Source: JAPLJM01 sp963708515 (GTDB taxonomy: Bacteria > Desulfobacterota > Syntrophia > Syntrophales > Fen-1087). From it: 64,000 bases of DNA. The position numbers and the translations under genes are program-made. How positions within the stretch are numbered: position 1 is the first letter of the stretch; each line of letters opens with the position of its first letter. The notes below the pieces were generated by a model, which searched no databases, was not told the DNA's origin, and saw only the letters and a program-made list of their open reading frames with translations. Shown in pieces: positions 46,135-54,494 of the stretch. The DNA lies in NCBI GenBank assembly GCA_963708515.1, contig CAVPSX010000012.1, positions 62,001 through 126,000 on the forward strand. The letters are read 5' to 3'.

Positions 46135-47598
46135 ATGTCCGTTGAACTGCTGAAAAAAGTTAAACAGTCCATTGATCGGTATCGGATGCTACATAGCGGC
46201 GATGGCATCGTTGTGGCAGTCTCCGGAGGGCCGGACTCAGTAGCCCTGCTCGGCGTCCTTAAGCATTTCTCGGCGTCATACAACCTGAAGATGGTGGTTG
46301 CTCATTTGAACCATGGACTGCGCCCGGGTCCCGCGGATGACGAGGAGGCCCTGGTCCATCGACTCAGTGCGCGCCTGGGGCTCGTCTGCGAATCGCGAAT
46401 CATCGATGTTGCCGCACTCAGCCGGGTCCGAAAAACATCCATCGAAGAGACCGCACGTGAGGAAAGATATCGTTTTTTTGAAGAAATCCGGCAGGCGTAT
46501 CAGGCCCAAAAAATTGCCCTGGGCCATCACGCCGGGGACCAGGCTGAAACCGTTCTGATGAACCTGCTGCGCGGCAGCGGCCGGCAAGGCCTGCGAGGCA
46601 TGCAGGCGATCCGGGCGGAACGCTTTATCCGTCCGCTGCTGGGCATCACCCGGGAGGAAATAGGAACATATCTCGCATGGCAGGATTTGCCGTATTTGAC
46701 CGATCTTTCCAACGCGGACGAACGTTGTTTCAGAAACAGGGTCAGACACCGGCTCATCCCGGAATTGAAGGCCGGCTATAACCCGCGTCTGGAGGAAAAT
46801 CTCTGCCGTGCAGCGGAAATCCTGAGCCTTGAAGACGATTATCTGCAACGCAAAGTCGAAGAACACGTTGCCGATCGGCGGCTGGTTGACATCGATGCGG
46901 CACAGGAGGAGATCAGGATCAATATTCCCCTTTTCCTCGGCCTGCACGAAGCCATGCAAAGCCGGCTGATCAAGCATCTGCTGCTGAAGCATGCACAGCG
47001 GCAGAAGGGTATCGGTTATGCGCATGTCCGCGATGTCAAGGCCTTGATCCATTGTGCGCATTCCGGCGGATTGCTGCATTTGCCCTTCAGCAGGGAGGTC
47101 CGGCGCGAATATGACGTTCTGGTGATCAGCCGGAGAGCAGGGCCGCCGCGCGGCTCTGAACGGGCGGTGCAAACTCAGGAAGAAACGTCAGTGGATCATC
47201 CGCCGGCCGGCATGATTGCCTTCGATATCACAATCCCGGGGCAGGTGCGGATCGAGGCGCAGAATATGACGCTGTCGCTCGATTTTGTGGACAGAGAGAC
47301 GGTTTGCCTGGGTGACAGCCGGACTGTCTATCTGGATTACGCCTGCATCGTGCCGCCGCTGGCGGTGCGCAGGCCCCAACCGGGGGACCGGATTCAGCCG
47401 CTCGGCATGATCGGAATGAAGAAACTGAAGCGTCATTTTATCGATCGCAAAATTCCAGTCCGGCTCAGGGGACATGTTCCCATTTTCGTCGATGGCCATT
47501 CCGTGATCTGGATCGTCGGGCAACTGCTCAGCGAGCGTGTCAAGCTTACTGATAAGACGACAAAAGTTCTAAGAATAGAAAGGACAGAAAAAATTTGA
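46135..47598 (+). CDS. tilS: tRNA(Ile)-lysidine synthetase
   Basis: 487 aa. N-terminal N-type ATPase with the PP-loop VAVSGGPDS (residues 27-35), HLNHGLRPG, ETAREERYRFF and LGHHAGDQAETVLMNLLRGSG. The C-terminal TilS domains contain VRRPQPGDRIQPLG and MKKLKRHFIDRKIP, the C-terminal signature. It converts C34 of tRNA-Ile(CAU) to lysidine so that AUA is read. The length is typical. Upstream of ftsH, the common bacterial order. Confidence 0.93.
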   Translation: MSVELLKKVKQSIDRYRMLHSGDGIVVAVSGGPDSVALLGVLKHFSASYNLKMVVAHLNHGLRPGPADDEEALVHRLSARLGLVCESRIIDVAALSRVRKTSIEETAREERYRFFEEIRQAYQAQKIALGHHAGDQAETVLMNLLRGSGRQGLRGMQAIRAERFIRPLLGITREEIGTYLAWQDLPYLTDLSNADERCFRNRVRHRLIPELKAGYNPRLEENLCRAAEILSLEDDYLQRKVEEHVADRRLVDIDAAQEEIRINIPLFLGLHEAMQSRLIKHLLLKHAQRQKGIGYAHVRDVKALIHCAHSGGLLHLPFSREVRREYDVLVISRRAGPPRGSERAVQTQEETSVDHPPAGMIAFDITIPGQVRIEAQNMTLSLDFVDRETVCLGDSRTVYLDYACIVPPLAVRRPQPGDRIQPLGMIGMKKLKRHFIDRKIPVRLRGHVPIFVDGHSVIWIVGQLLSERVKLTDKTTKVLRIERTEKI

Positions 47599-47669
47599 AA
47601 TAATATGCAGGTTGTTGTAGAGAGGAAGCCTCGATTTCAAAATCGTTTTCATTTAAGGAGACAATCCCG

Positions 47670-49520
47670 TTGAACCCATTGCAAAAAAACATCGCCCTGT
47701 GGATGGTTATCAGCCTCGTGTTTGTTATGCTCTACCATCTTTTCAGTCAGCCGAAGAGTACGGCAGGGAGCGTGATTTTCAGCGATTTCATCAGCCAGGT
47801 TGAAAAGGGGCAGGTTACGGAGGTGACCATTCAGGGGGAAAATATTTCCGGCAAACTGACGGATGGCAAGGCCTTCAAGACCTATATGCCCAAAGATACA
47901 CAACTGGTTCCGTTGCTTAAGGAAAAAAATGTGCGGATTACCGCCAGGCCGGTTGAAGACTCCCCCTGGTATATGAATATCCTGATATCATGGTTTCCCA
48001 TGCTGCTGCTCATCGGGATATGGATTTTCTTCATGCGTCAGATGCAGTCCGGCGGCGGCAAGGCGATGGCTTTCGGAAAAAGCCGAGCGCGGCTCGTTAC
48101 GGACAAGTCCAAAAAAGTGACATTTGCCGATGTGGCCGGTGTGGACGAAGCCAAGGCGGAGCTGGAGGAGATCATCGAGTTTCTGAGAGATCCGAAAAAG
48201 TTCACGCGGCTGGGCGGACGCATCCCCAAGGGGGTGCTGCTGGTCGGTCAACCCGGAACCGGAAAAACGCTGCTGGCCAGAGCCATTGCCGGAGAAGCGG
48301 ATGTCCCTTTTCTGAGCATCAGCGGCTCCGATTTTGTGGAAATGTTTGTCGGCGTCGGCGCCTCCCGCGTGCGGGATCTTTTCAACCAGGGGAAAAAAAA
48401 TGCCCCCTGCATCATTTTCATTGATGAAATCGACGCCGTCGGCCGGCAGCGGGGCGCCGGTCTGGGTGGCGGTCATGACGAACGGGAACAGACCCTGAAT
48501 CAACTGCTCGTGGAAATGGACGGCTTTGAATCCAATGAGGGCGTCATTCTGGTGTCGGCCACGAACCGTCCCGATGTGCTCGACCCGGCCCTGCTGAGGC
48601 CGGGGCGATTTGATCGACAGGTGGTGGTTCCGTTGCCCGATGTCAGGGGCAGGGAGAAAATCTTCGAAGTTCATGCGAAAAAGACACCGCTGGCCGATGA
48701 TGTCAAGGCTGCCGTGATTGCCCGAGGCACGCCGGGTTTTTCCGGGGCGGACATCGAAAATCTGGTTAATGAGGCCGTACTTTACGCTGCCCGCTTCAAC
48801 AAGGATAAAGTCTTCATGAGTGATTTCGAGTTTGCCAAAGACAAGGTCCTGATGGGCGTGGAAAGAAAGAGCATGGTCGTCAGTGATGAGGAGAAGCGAA
48901 ATACGGCCTATCATGAATCCGGGCACGCCCTGGTCGCCAGGCTGCTGCCCGGAACGGATCCCATCCACAAGGTAACGATCATTCCCAGGGGCAGGGCGCT
49001 CGGATTGACACAGCAGCTTCCGATCGATGAGAAACATACCTATCCGAAGAAATACCTGCTCAACAATATCGTGATTCTGCTGGGTGGAAGGGCGGCGGAA
49101 GAGCTGGTGCTGAAGGATTTTACCACAGGCGCCGGCAGTGACATTGAACGGGCGACCAATCTTGCCCGGAAAATGGTTTGTGAGTGGGGGATGAGTGACG
49201 TCATGGGGCCGCTCACCTATGGCAAGAAGGATGAACAGATCTTTCTCGGACGGGAATTTGCCACGCATAAGGATTATAGTGATGAGACGGCCCAGCGCAT
49301 TGACCGGGAGATTACCAAGATTGTATCGGAAAGTTATGAAAGGGCCAAACAACTGCTCACGGATCACATGGAAGCGTTAAATAACGTTGCCGCAGAGCTT
49401 ATCGAGAAAGAGGTGCTGAACGCGGCAGAACTGGACGCCATCATCGGCATCCGTCGCGACGATGACGAGAAGGAAAAAACGCCTTCTCAAGCGGAGGCGG
49501 TCCCGTCAGTGGAACAATAA
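47670..49520 (+). CDS. ftsH: ATP-dependent zinc metalloprotease FtsH
   Basis: 616 aa. Two N-terminal membrane helices (about 9-26 and 104-124) flank a periplasmic domain. The AAA domain has Walker A GQPGTGKTLL (about 193-202), Walker B IIFIDEIDAVG and the SRH region NRPDVLDPALLRPGRFDR. The protease domain has HESGH (about 415-419) as zinc ligands. It removes misassembled membrane proteins and regulates short-lived proteins such as LpxC. The start is TTG at 47670, with AAGGAG about 9 bases upstream. It is followed closely by folP. Confidence 0.96.
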   Translation: MNPLQKNIALWMVISLVFVMLYHLFSQPKSTAGSVIFSDFISQVEKGQVTEVTIQGENISGKLTDGKAFKTYMPKDTQLVPLLKEKNVRITARPVEDSPWYMNILISWFPMLLLIGIWIFFMRQMQSGGGKAMAFGKSRARLVTDKSKKVTFADVAGVDEAKAELEEIIEFLRDPKKFTRLGGRIPKGVLLVGQPGTGKTLLARAIAGEADVPFLSISGSDFVEMFVGVGASRVRDLFNQGKKNAPCIIFIDEIDAVGRQRGAGLGGGHDEREQTLNQLLVEMDGFESNEGVILVSATNRPDVLDPALLRPGRFDRQVVVPLPDVRGREKIFEVHAKKTPLADDVKAAVIARGTPGFSGADIENLVNEAVLYAARFNKDKVFMSDFEFAKDKVLMGVERKSMVVSDEEKRNTAYHESGHALVARLLPGTDPIHKVTIIPRGRALGLTQQLPIDEKHTYPKKYLLNNIVILLGGRAAEELVLKDFTTGAGSDIERATNLARKMVCEWGMSDVMGPLTYGKKDEQIFLGREFATHKDYSDETAQRIDREITKIVSESYERAKQLLTDHMEALNNVAAELIEKEVLNAAELDAIIGIRRDDDEKEKTPSQAEAVPSVEQ

Positions 49521-49532
49521 TGGCGTGGCTCT

Positions 49533-50777
49533 TTGTCAGAGGTTATCAAGGCCATGGATATCAAACCCTCTGGGGGTATGAAACTCAGGCGTCTGCTCTG
49601 TACCGGCGAGCGGCAGGCCATCAGTATCCTGAAAGACATCGGCGTGGATCCCTATGGGATCGATGCCATGCTCCCGAAGATGGCGCATCTCAACATTTTG
49701 ATCCCCGGTCTCCCCTGCAAAGTGGCGAACATCATCAAGCAGGAAATGCTTTCGATCGGCGCTGACGCAGCCGTGGCGCGGGGATCTGTCGCCTGCAGCA
49801 TCGAAGCCACGGAGGTGTTGCTCATGGGGACGCGCAAGCAGGTCAACCGTTTTATTGAAAAAGTGTCTTCCCAGCCCTTTGGCCTCCATGAATTAGCTAT
49901 AAAACTCAGGCAGTTGCTTGAAAACATATCGAAGGATCAGTGGACGCTTAAAACCAGCCGCAGGGAAATGGTTCTGGGCGACCGCACCCGGATCATGGCG
50001 ATTCTCAACGTAACGCCAGACTCTTTTTCCGACGGCGGGTGTCATGATTCGCATGAAGAAGCCATTGCCGCGGGTTTGCAACTGACGGAAGCCGGAGCGG
50101 ACATTCTGGATGTCGGTGGAGAGTCCTCGCGTCCGAACGCTGAACCGGTTCCCCCGGACGAGGAACTTCGCAGGGTAATTCCGGTGATTGAGGGGCTCTC
50201 AGAAAAAATCGATATTCCGATTTCCGTGGACACGACCAAGGCGGTCGTTGCGCAGGCCGCGTTGGCCGCCGGCGCGGAGATCATAAACGATATCAGCGCC
50301 ATGCGTTTTGACCGGCAGATGCCTGAGGTGATTGCATCGTCTGGGGCGGCCGCTGTCTTCATGCATATGCGGGGCGCGCCGCAGACCATGCAGCAGGGCG
50401 ATCTCCACTATGCATCGTTGACGGGTGAGATAATCGATTTTTTTTACGAACGTCTGCATGCGGCGCAATCTGCGGGAATATCGACGGATCGGATCATTAT
50501 CGATCCGGGTCTGGGATTCGGCAAATTCAAAAGCGACAATTTCAAGCTTCTGAAATATCTTGCAGAGTTTGCTATTCTGGGCAGGCCGATTCTGACCGGG
50601 CCGTCGCGAAAATCCTTTCTCGCCCAGGACAGCGATGAGGGGCCACAGGATCGCCTCGAAGGGACGGCCGCTGCGGTGACCGCCGCTGTCATGAACGGCA
50701 GCCATTTGGTAAGGGTCCACGATGTGAAAGCCATCCGGCGGGTTGTGGCCGTGGCCGATGCCATTGTCAGGGCATGA
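49533..50777 (+). CDS. folP: Dihydropteroate synthase with N-terminal extension
   Basis: About 414 aa, roughly 140 longer than classic FolP. The C-terminal 265 residues carry the DHPS motifs: ILNVTPDSFSDGG, LDVGGESSRPNAEP, DTTKAVVA, INDISAMRFD and GPSRKSFL. It condenses pABA with the pterin pyrophosphate. The first 150 residues (GERQAISILKDIGVDPYGID..., RGSVACSIEATEVLLMGTRKQ) are an unrecognised alpha/beta extension of a kind I believe occurs in some related bacteria. The start is uncertain: TTG 49533 or ATG 49554, neither with a clear ribosome site. Confidence 0.9.
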   Translation: MSEVIKAMDIKPSGGMKLRRLLCTGERQAISILKDIGVDPYGIDAMLPKMAHLNILIPGLPCKVANIIKQEMLSIGADAAVARGSVACSIEATEVLLMGTRKQVNRFIEKVSSQPFGLHELAIKLRQLLENISKDQWTLKTSRREMVLGDRTRIMAILNVTPDSFSDGGCHDSHEEAIAAGLQLTEAGADILDVGGESSRPNAEPVPPDEELRRVIPVIEGLSEKIDIPISVDTTKAVVAQAALAAGAEIINDISAMRFDRQMPEVIASSGAAAVFMHMRGAPQTMQQGDLHYASLTGEIIDFFYERLHAAQSAGISTDRIIIDPGLGFGKFKSDNFKLLKYLAEFAILGRPILTGPSRKSFLAQDSDEGPQDRLEGTAAAVTAAVMNGSHLVRVHDVKAIRRVVAVADAIVRA

Positions 50778-50780
50778 GAA

Positions 50781-50798
50781 CCATTTTTCAAAAGTCTC
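50781..50798 (+). repeat. Fragment of the MITE-like element right end
   Basis: CCATTTTTCAAAAGTCTC matches the outer part of the right end of the four full copies. It lies between folP and tsaE, right after the folP stop; no left half is visible. Confidence 0.35.
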
Positions 50799-50848
50799 AA
50801 ATATAACGATGAAAAGATTGCAGGATTGGGGATGGTCTTGACCTGACG

Positions 50849-51337
50849 ATGGCCAAAAGGGACTTCCCACTGATATTGACTTCCAATGATCCCGACAAAA
50901 CGTTTCGCATGGGCAGGATCATCGGGGAGACACTAGGCGAAGGGGCGATTGTCGCCCTGATCGGCGAGTTAGGCGCCGGAAAGACCACTTTGACACAGGG
51001 GATCGCCCGCGGTCTGGGCGTTGGGGAAGACTATCAGATCACCAGTCCGACATTTACGCTGATCAATGAGTATCCGGGTCGGCTGAAACTGGTTCATCTG
51101 GATGTCTACCGGCTTTCCGGTTCCGCTGATTTGCCGGACCTTGGCTATGAAGAATATTTTTTTGGAAAGGGTGTTACCGTCATCGAATGGGCGGAAAAGA
51201 TACAGGATGTCATTCCCGATGGATCATTATTTATAACGATGACTTACCTGGATCAGACCCGAAGGCGAATCGAGATCTCCGGTAGCCGGGTGCAAGTCAT
51301 GCAGATCACAAGTGCACTAATAGATGGAGGTTTTTAA
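50849..51337 (+). CDS. tsaE: tRNA threonylcarbamoyladenosine biosynthesis ATPase TsaE
   Basis: 162 aa P-loop protein: LIGELGAGKTTLTQGIARGL (Walker A about 38-46), ITSPTFTLINEY and LVHLDVYRL (Walker B-like), then VTVIEWAEKI, which is diagnostic for TsaE. It acts with TsaB and TsaD in making t6A37 of ANN-decoding tRNAs. The start ATG 50849 follows the folP gene by 71 bp. It ends 1 bp before the lysC start region. Confidence 0.92.
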   Translation: MAKRDFPLILTSNDPDKTFRMGRIIGETLGEGAIVALIGELGAGKTTLTQGIARGLGVGEDYQITSPTFTLINEYPGRLKLVHLDVYRLSGSADLPDLGYEEYFFGKGVTVIEWAEKIQDVIPDGSLFITMTYLDQTRRRIEISGSRVQVMQITSALIDGGF

Positions 51338-51338
51338 A

Positions 51339-52560
51339 ATGGCTCTGGTCGTACAAAAATATGGCGGCACCTCGGTGGCTAACCTTGCCAAGATCGAGAA
51401 CGTCGCCATGAGGGTGATCAAAGCGAAGGAGGCGGGCAATCAGGTCGTTGTTGTTTTATCGGCCATGGCGGGTGAGACGGATCGGCTGATCAATCTGGCG
51501 CATCAGATAACCGACACACCGGATGAACGCGAGTACGATGCCCTGATCTCGACAGGGGAGCAGGTGACGGTGTCGCTGCTGGCTATCATGCTCAACAAGA
51601 TGGGTTATCCCGCCCGTTCCTTTCTGGGGTTTCAGGTCAAGATTCTGACCGATCAGGCGTACAAGAAAGCCAGGATCGTGAACATCGATACGATGGCGAT
51701 CAAGCATGAACTGAAAAAAGGGGCGGTCGTGATCATTGCCGGTTTTCAGGGGGTTGATGCGGACAATAACATCACCACCCTGGGAAGGGGCGGCTCGGAT
51801 ACCAGCGCTGTTGCGCTTTCTGCGGCGCTGCATGCTGATGTCTGTGATATTTATACCGATGTGGACGGGGTTTATACGACGGACCCGAATATCTGCAGCA
51901 AGGCCCGAAGACTGAGTAAAATTACCTATGATGAAATGCTGGAAATGGCCAGATTGGGGGCAAAAGTACTTCAGCCCCGGTCTGTGGAGATGGCAAAGAA
52001 ATATCAGGTGCCCCTTTATGTCCGCTCATCTTTTACGGATGAGGGCGGGACGCCTCGTGACGAAGGAGGATTCAGCTATGGAGAGGGAAGTGGTATCCGG
52101 TGTAACTTATGATCGGGATCAGGCCAAGATCACGGTGGTTCATGTTCCGGACCGGCCGGGCATTGCCGCCCGCTTATTTACACCGCTGGCGGAGCACAAC
52201 ATCGTTGTGGACATGATTATCCAGAATGCGAGCGTGGACGGGTTTACGGATTTGACCTTTACGGTATCCCGCAAAGACATAAAGGAAGCCACGAAACTCA
52301 TTGAGGAAGCCGGCCGGGACATAGGCGCAAAAAACGTGGAAGTGGACCAGAATGTCTCCAAGATTTCCATCGTGGGCGTCGGGATGGTGAGTCATTCCGG
52401 TGTGGCGGCAAAAATGTTCGCGACCCTGGCCCATGAAGGGATCAACATCCTGATGATCAGCACCTCTGACATCAAGATCTCCTGCGTCGTTGAGGCAAAA
52501 TACACAGAACTGGCCGTCATGGTCCTGCACGACGCCTTTGAGTTGCATAAACGATCCTGA
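51339..52560 (+). CDS. lysC: Aspartate kinase (frameshifted; catalytic and ACT parts in different frames)
   Basis: The N-terminal catalytic domain begins VQKYGGTSV and includes SAMAGETDRL, STGEQVTVSLLA and TLGRGGSDTSAVAL. Two ACT domains follow (VPDRPGIAARLFTPLAE; VGVGMVSHSGVAAKMFATLA), which bind lysine/threonine for feedback. The first frame runs to 52112 with a non-family tail; the family sequence LVTKEDSAMEREVVSG continues in the next frame. Removing one C at 52053-52054 joins them into about 406 aa. An AAGGAGGA at 52062-52069 stands 8 bases before ATG 52078, so the ACT part (160 aa) could be translated alone, like the beta subunit of B. subtilis LysC. First enzyme of the lysine/threonine/methionine pathway. 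Confidence 0.88.
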
Positions 52561-52569
52561 AAATCACCC

Positions 52570-53133
52570 ATGCGTATCACCAGAAGGCAGGTTGACGGCC
52601 TGATTGTCTGCGTGTTGTTAACCGCCGCTGCCTGCCTGTTCTCCCTTTTTTCGGCCCGCATGGCCCATCACGATGCCCGCATCGCCCATGGCGATCCGCG
52701 GGACGGGCCCGTTGTGGTGAGACTCTCGGGGGATTTGAGCCGGAAGGGCATTTACTATCTTCCCCAAAATACAACGCTGCTGAATCTGTTGACGCTTGCC
52801 GGTGTTGATCGCCGGGATCGATTCGATCAAAGTACCCTCTCGCGCTCTTTAGCGGCCGGGCAGACCGTGACACTGAATGCCGCCGGCAACCTGACACTCG
52901 GTCAAATGGACGCGGCAGATCGGCTCGCCCTCGATCTGCCCATCGATCTGAACCGGGCCACCCTGGACGAGTTGATGCTCATTCCAGGCATCGGAGAAGC
53001 AACCGCTGACAGGATTGTACAGTTCCGCAACACGTCCGGTCTTTTTAAAAAAGTGGCCGATCTCAAAGAAGTGCCCGGGATTAAAGAGAAGAAATTCAAG
53101 CGATGGGAAAGGTATTTTTATCTGCCGCCCTGA
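52570..53133 (+). CDS. ComEA-like helix-hairpin-helix protein
   Basis: 187 aa. N-terminal membrane anchor (LIVCVLLTAAACLFSLFSA), an SLBB-like middle (VVVRLSGDLSRKGIYYL, LLNLLTLAGV) and a C-terminal double helix-hairpin-helix: INLNRATLDELMLIPGIGE-type sequence, then LKEVPGIKEKKFKRW. ComEA proteins bind DNA non-specifically at the cell surface in natural transformation. Other competence genes are not here, so uptake function is possible but not shown. Confidence 0.82.
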   Translation: MRITRRQVDGLIVCVLLTAAACLFSLFSARMAHHDARIAHGDPRDGPVVVRLSGDLSRKGIYYLPQNTTLLNLLTLAGVDRRDRFDQSTLSRSLAAGQTVTLNAAGNLTLGQMDAADRLALDLPIDLNRATLDELMLIPGIGEATADRIVQFRNTSGLFKKVADLKEVPGIKEKKFKRWERYFYLPP

Positions 53134-53149
53134 CAGGCAACCGGCCTTT

Positions 53150-53379
53150 GAAAAATGCTTAGCCTAAATCTCGAAAATCATTTTCGCTGTGAGAGCTTTA
53201 CATGACCGCTGAAAAATGGTTCGCAAGCGGCGAATAAAAGATTTTTCGACTTTCCAGAAATTAGACTAATTTATTGATTTCAAACATATTTAAGCATTAT
53301 CAAGGGGGACATGACAAAGTCGTGTCCCCCTCAACGAAAAAGATTTTGAGCCGCGGCGAAGCCATTTTTTGAAGGTCTC
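53150..53379 (+). repeat. Copy D of the MITE-like element, preceded by a decayed inverted half
   Basis: The full copy is about 53191-53379, with CGCAAGCGGCGAATAAAAGA on the left and GAGCCGCGGCGAAGCCATTT on the right. A nested AGGGGGACATGAC/GTCGTGTCCCCCT hairpin lies at 53303-53331. Immediately before it, 53152-53190 (TTTGAAAAATGC..TCATTTTCGCT) looks like the reverse complement of a right end. Together they fill most of the 308-bp gap between the ComEA-like gene and the convergent lytic transglycosylase. Confidence 0.75.
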
Positions 53380-53440
53380 GCTGCTTGAAACCATTTTCCT
53401 TTGGCTATAATGGCTCTTGGGGGAATGCTTCCGGATGCGA

Positions 53441-54048
53441 TTATTTTTCTTCGCTGTGATACTGACTGAGGTACTGCAATACCCGCTGGACGTAAATCTG
53501 TGTTTCCCGATAGGGCGGAATATTGTAATGATGTCTGGCGACTGCCGCTTCACCGGCATTGTAAGCCGCCAGTGCCAGGGAAAGATTTCCCTTAAAGACA
53601 TTTAAAAGATAGCGGAGGTACCGGACGCCTCCCTCAATGTTGTTTTCAGGATGAAAGCTGTCCTGGACCTGCAGGGAGTTTGCTGTAGCGGGCATGAGCT
53701 GCATGAGCCCCCGCGCGCCTTTCGGAGAGACAGCCTGGTGGTTGAAGTTGGATTCCGCTTTGATGACCGCCTTGACGAGGGCAGAATCGACGTTGTACTT
53801 CACTGAGGCCCTGGTTATCAGGTGATCGTATTTATTGATGTCCGCGGGCTTCACCCTGAACAGGACACGCTTTTCTCTCAAAATCAGATCATATTTGATG
53901 TGGGGGTTTGTGGGGACATTAGTCAGGTGAATAACACCTTCCTTGTCGACGTGCCTGTAAATATCACACCGGGCGGCTGTAGGGAAAGAGAAAGGGCGCC
54001 GATGATCAGTAAAAATCCCAATAAACATGGCGTGATCCATTTTTTCAT
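53441..54048 (-). CDS. Lytic transglycosylase (SLT domain), signal peptide out of frame
   Basis: The SLT catalytic domain begins YNVDSALVKAVIKAESNFNH, with the catalytic Glu in AESNFN, and continues SPKGARGLMQLMPATA and LALAAYNAGEAAVARH. It cleaves peptidoglycan glycan strands. A DUF4124-like stretch (CDIYRHVDKEGVIHLTNV) precedes it. A convincing signal peptide (MKKWITPCLLGFLLIIGA, ATG at 54048) lies in another frame; adding one base in the short runs at about 53982-53996 would fuse it to the domain. Without that, the start is the internal ATG at 54040, giving a protein with no export signal. Confidence 0.8.
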
Positions 54049-54106
54049 AGCGATCTTTTTACTTTATTATTTGTTTTTATTCAAGCTTTTTTTCAATTCA
54101 TTGTCC

Positions 54107-54135
54107 TTGACAGGATAGTGCGATGATGCTAATGG
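54107..54135 (+). promoter_or_regulatory. Candidate sigma-70 promoter of the tRNA-Pro gene
   Basis: TTGACA at 54107-54112, then 17 bases and TAATGG at 54130-54135, about 32 bases before the tRNA. The -35 is perfect and the -10 is partial. Confidence 0.45.
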
Positions 54136-54166
54136 GAGCGACAAATTTCAGCGTTCAAATATGAGT

Positions 54167-54244
<78 letters not shown>

Positions 54245-54259
54245 TCATAAACTTGCGAT

Positions 54260-54282
54260 AACCGCCATTCCGGCGGTTTTTT
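54260..54282 (+). terminator. Rho-independent terminator after tRNA-Pro
   Basis: AACCGCC and GGCGGTT pair around a 5-base loop, followed by four T, 17 bases after the tRNA. Confidence 0.8.
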
Positions 54283-54366
54283 AATGTTATTAAACATCTG
54301 TCCAGCCTATAATTGCGTTGACAAGGCCTGTTTCAATGAATATATAGGACATGAACCGGTTTCCGG

Positions 54367-54451
54367 GCGAGAGTGGCGGAATTGGCAGACGCACTGGATT
54401 TAGGATCCAGCGGGTTAAACCGTAGGAGTTCAAATCTCCTCTCTCGCACCA
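54367..54451 (+). tRNA. tRNA-Leu (UAG anticodon)
   Basis: An 85-nt class II tRNA. GCGAGAG pairs with CTCTCGC, the anticodon stem CTGGA/TCCAG encloses TTTAGGA (anticodon TAG), and there is a variable arm before the T arm GAGTTCAAATCTC. CCA is encoded. It lies just upstream of tig and may share its transcript. Confidence 0.95.
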
Positions 54452-54494
54452 GTATGAGGACGTCCTGAACTCTGCAAGCAAGGAGTCGAATATA

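Noticed and set aside
47988..49367. 459-codon open frame on the minus strand
   Set aside because: It lies entirely across ftsH, whose protein motifs are certain; the translation has no domain and is a codon-usage shadow.
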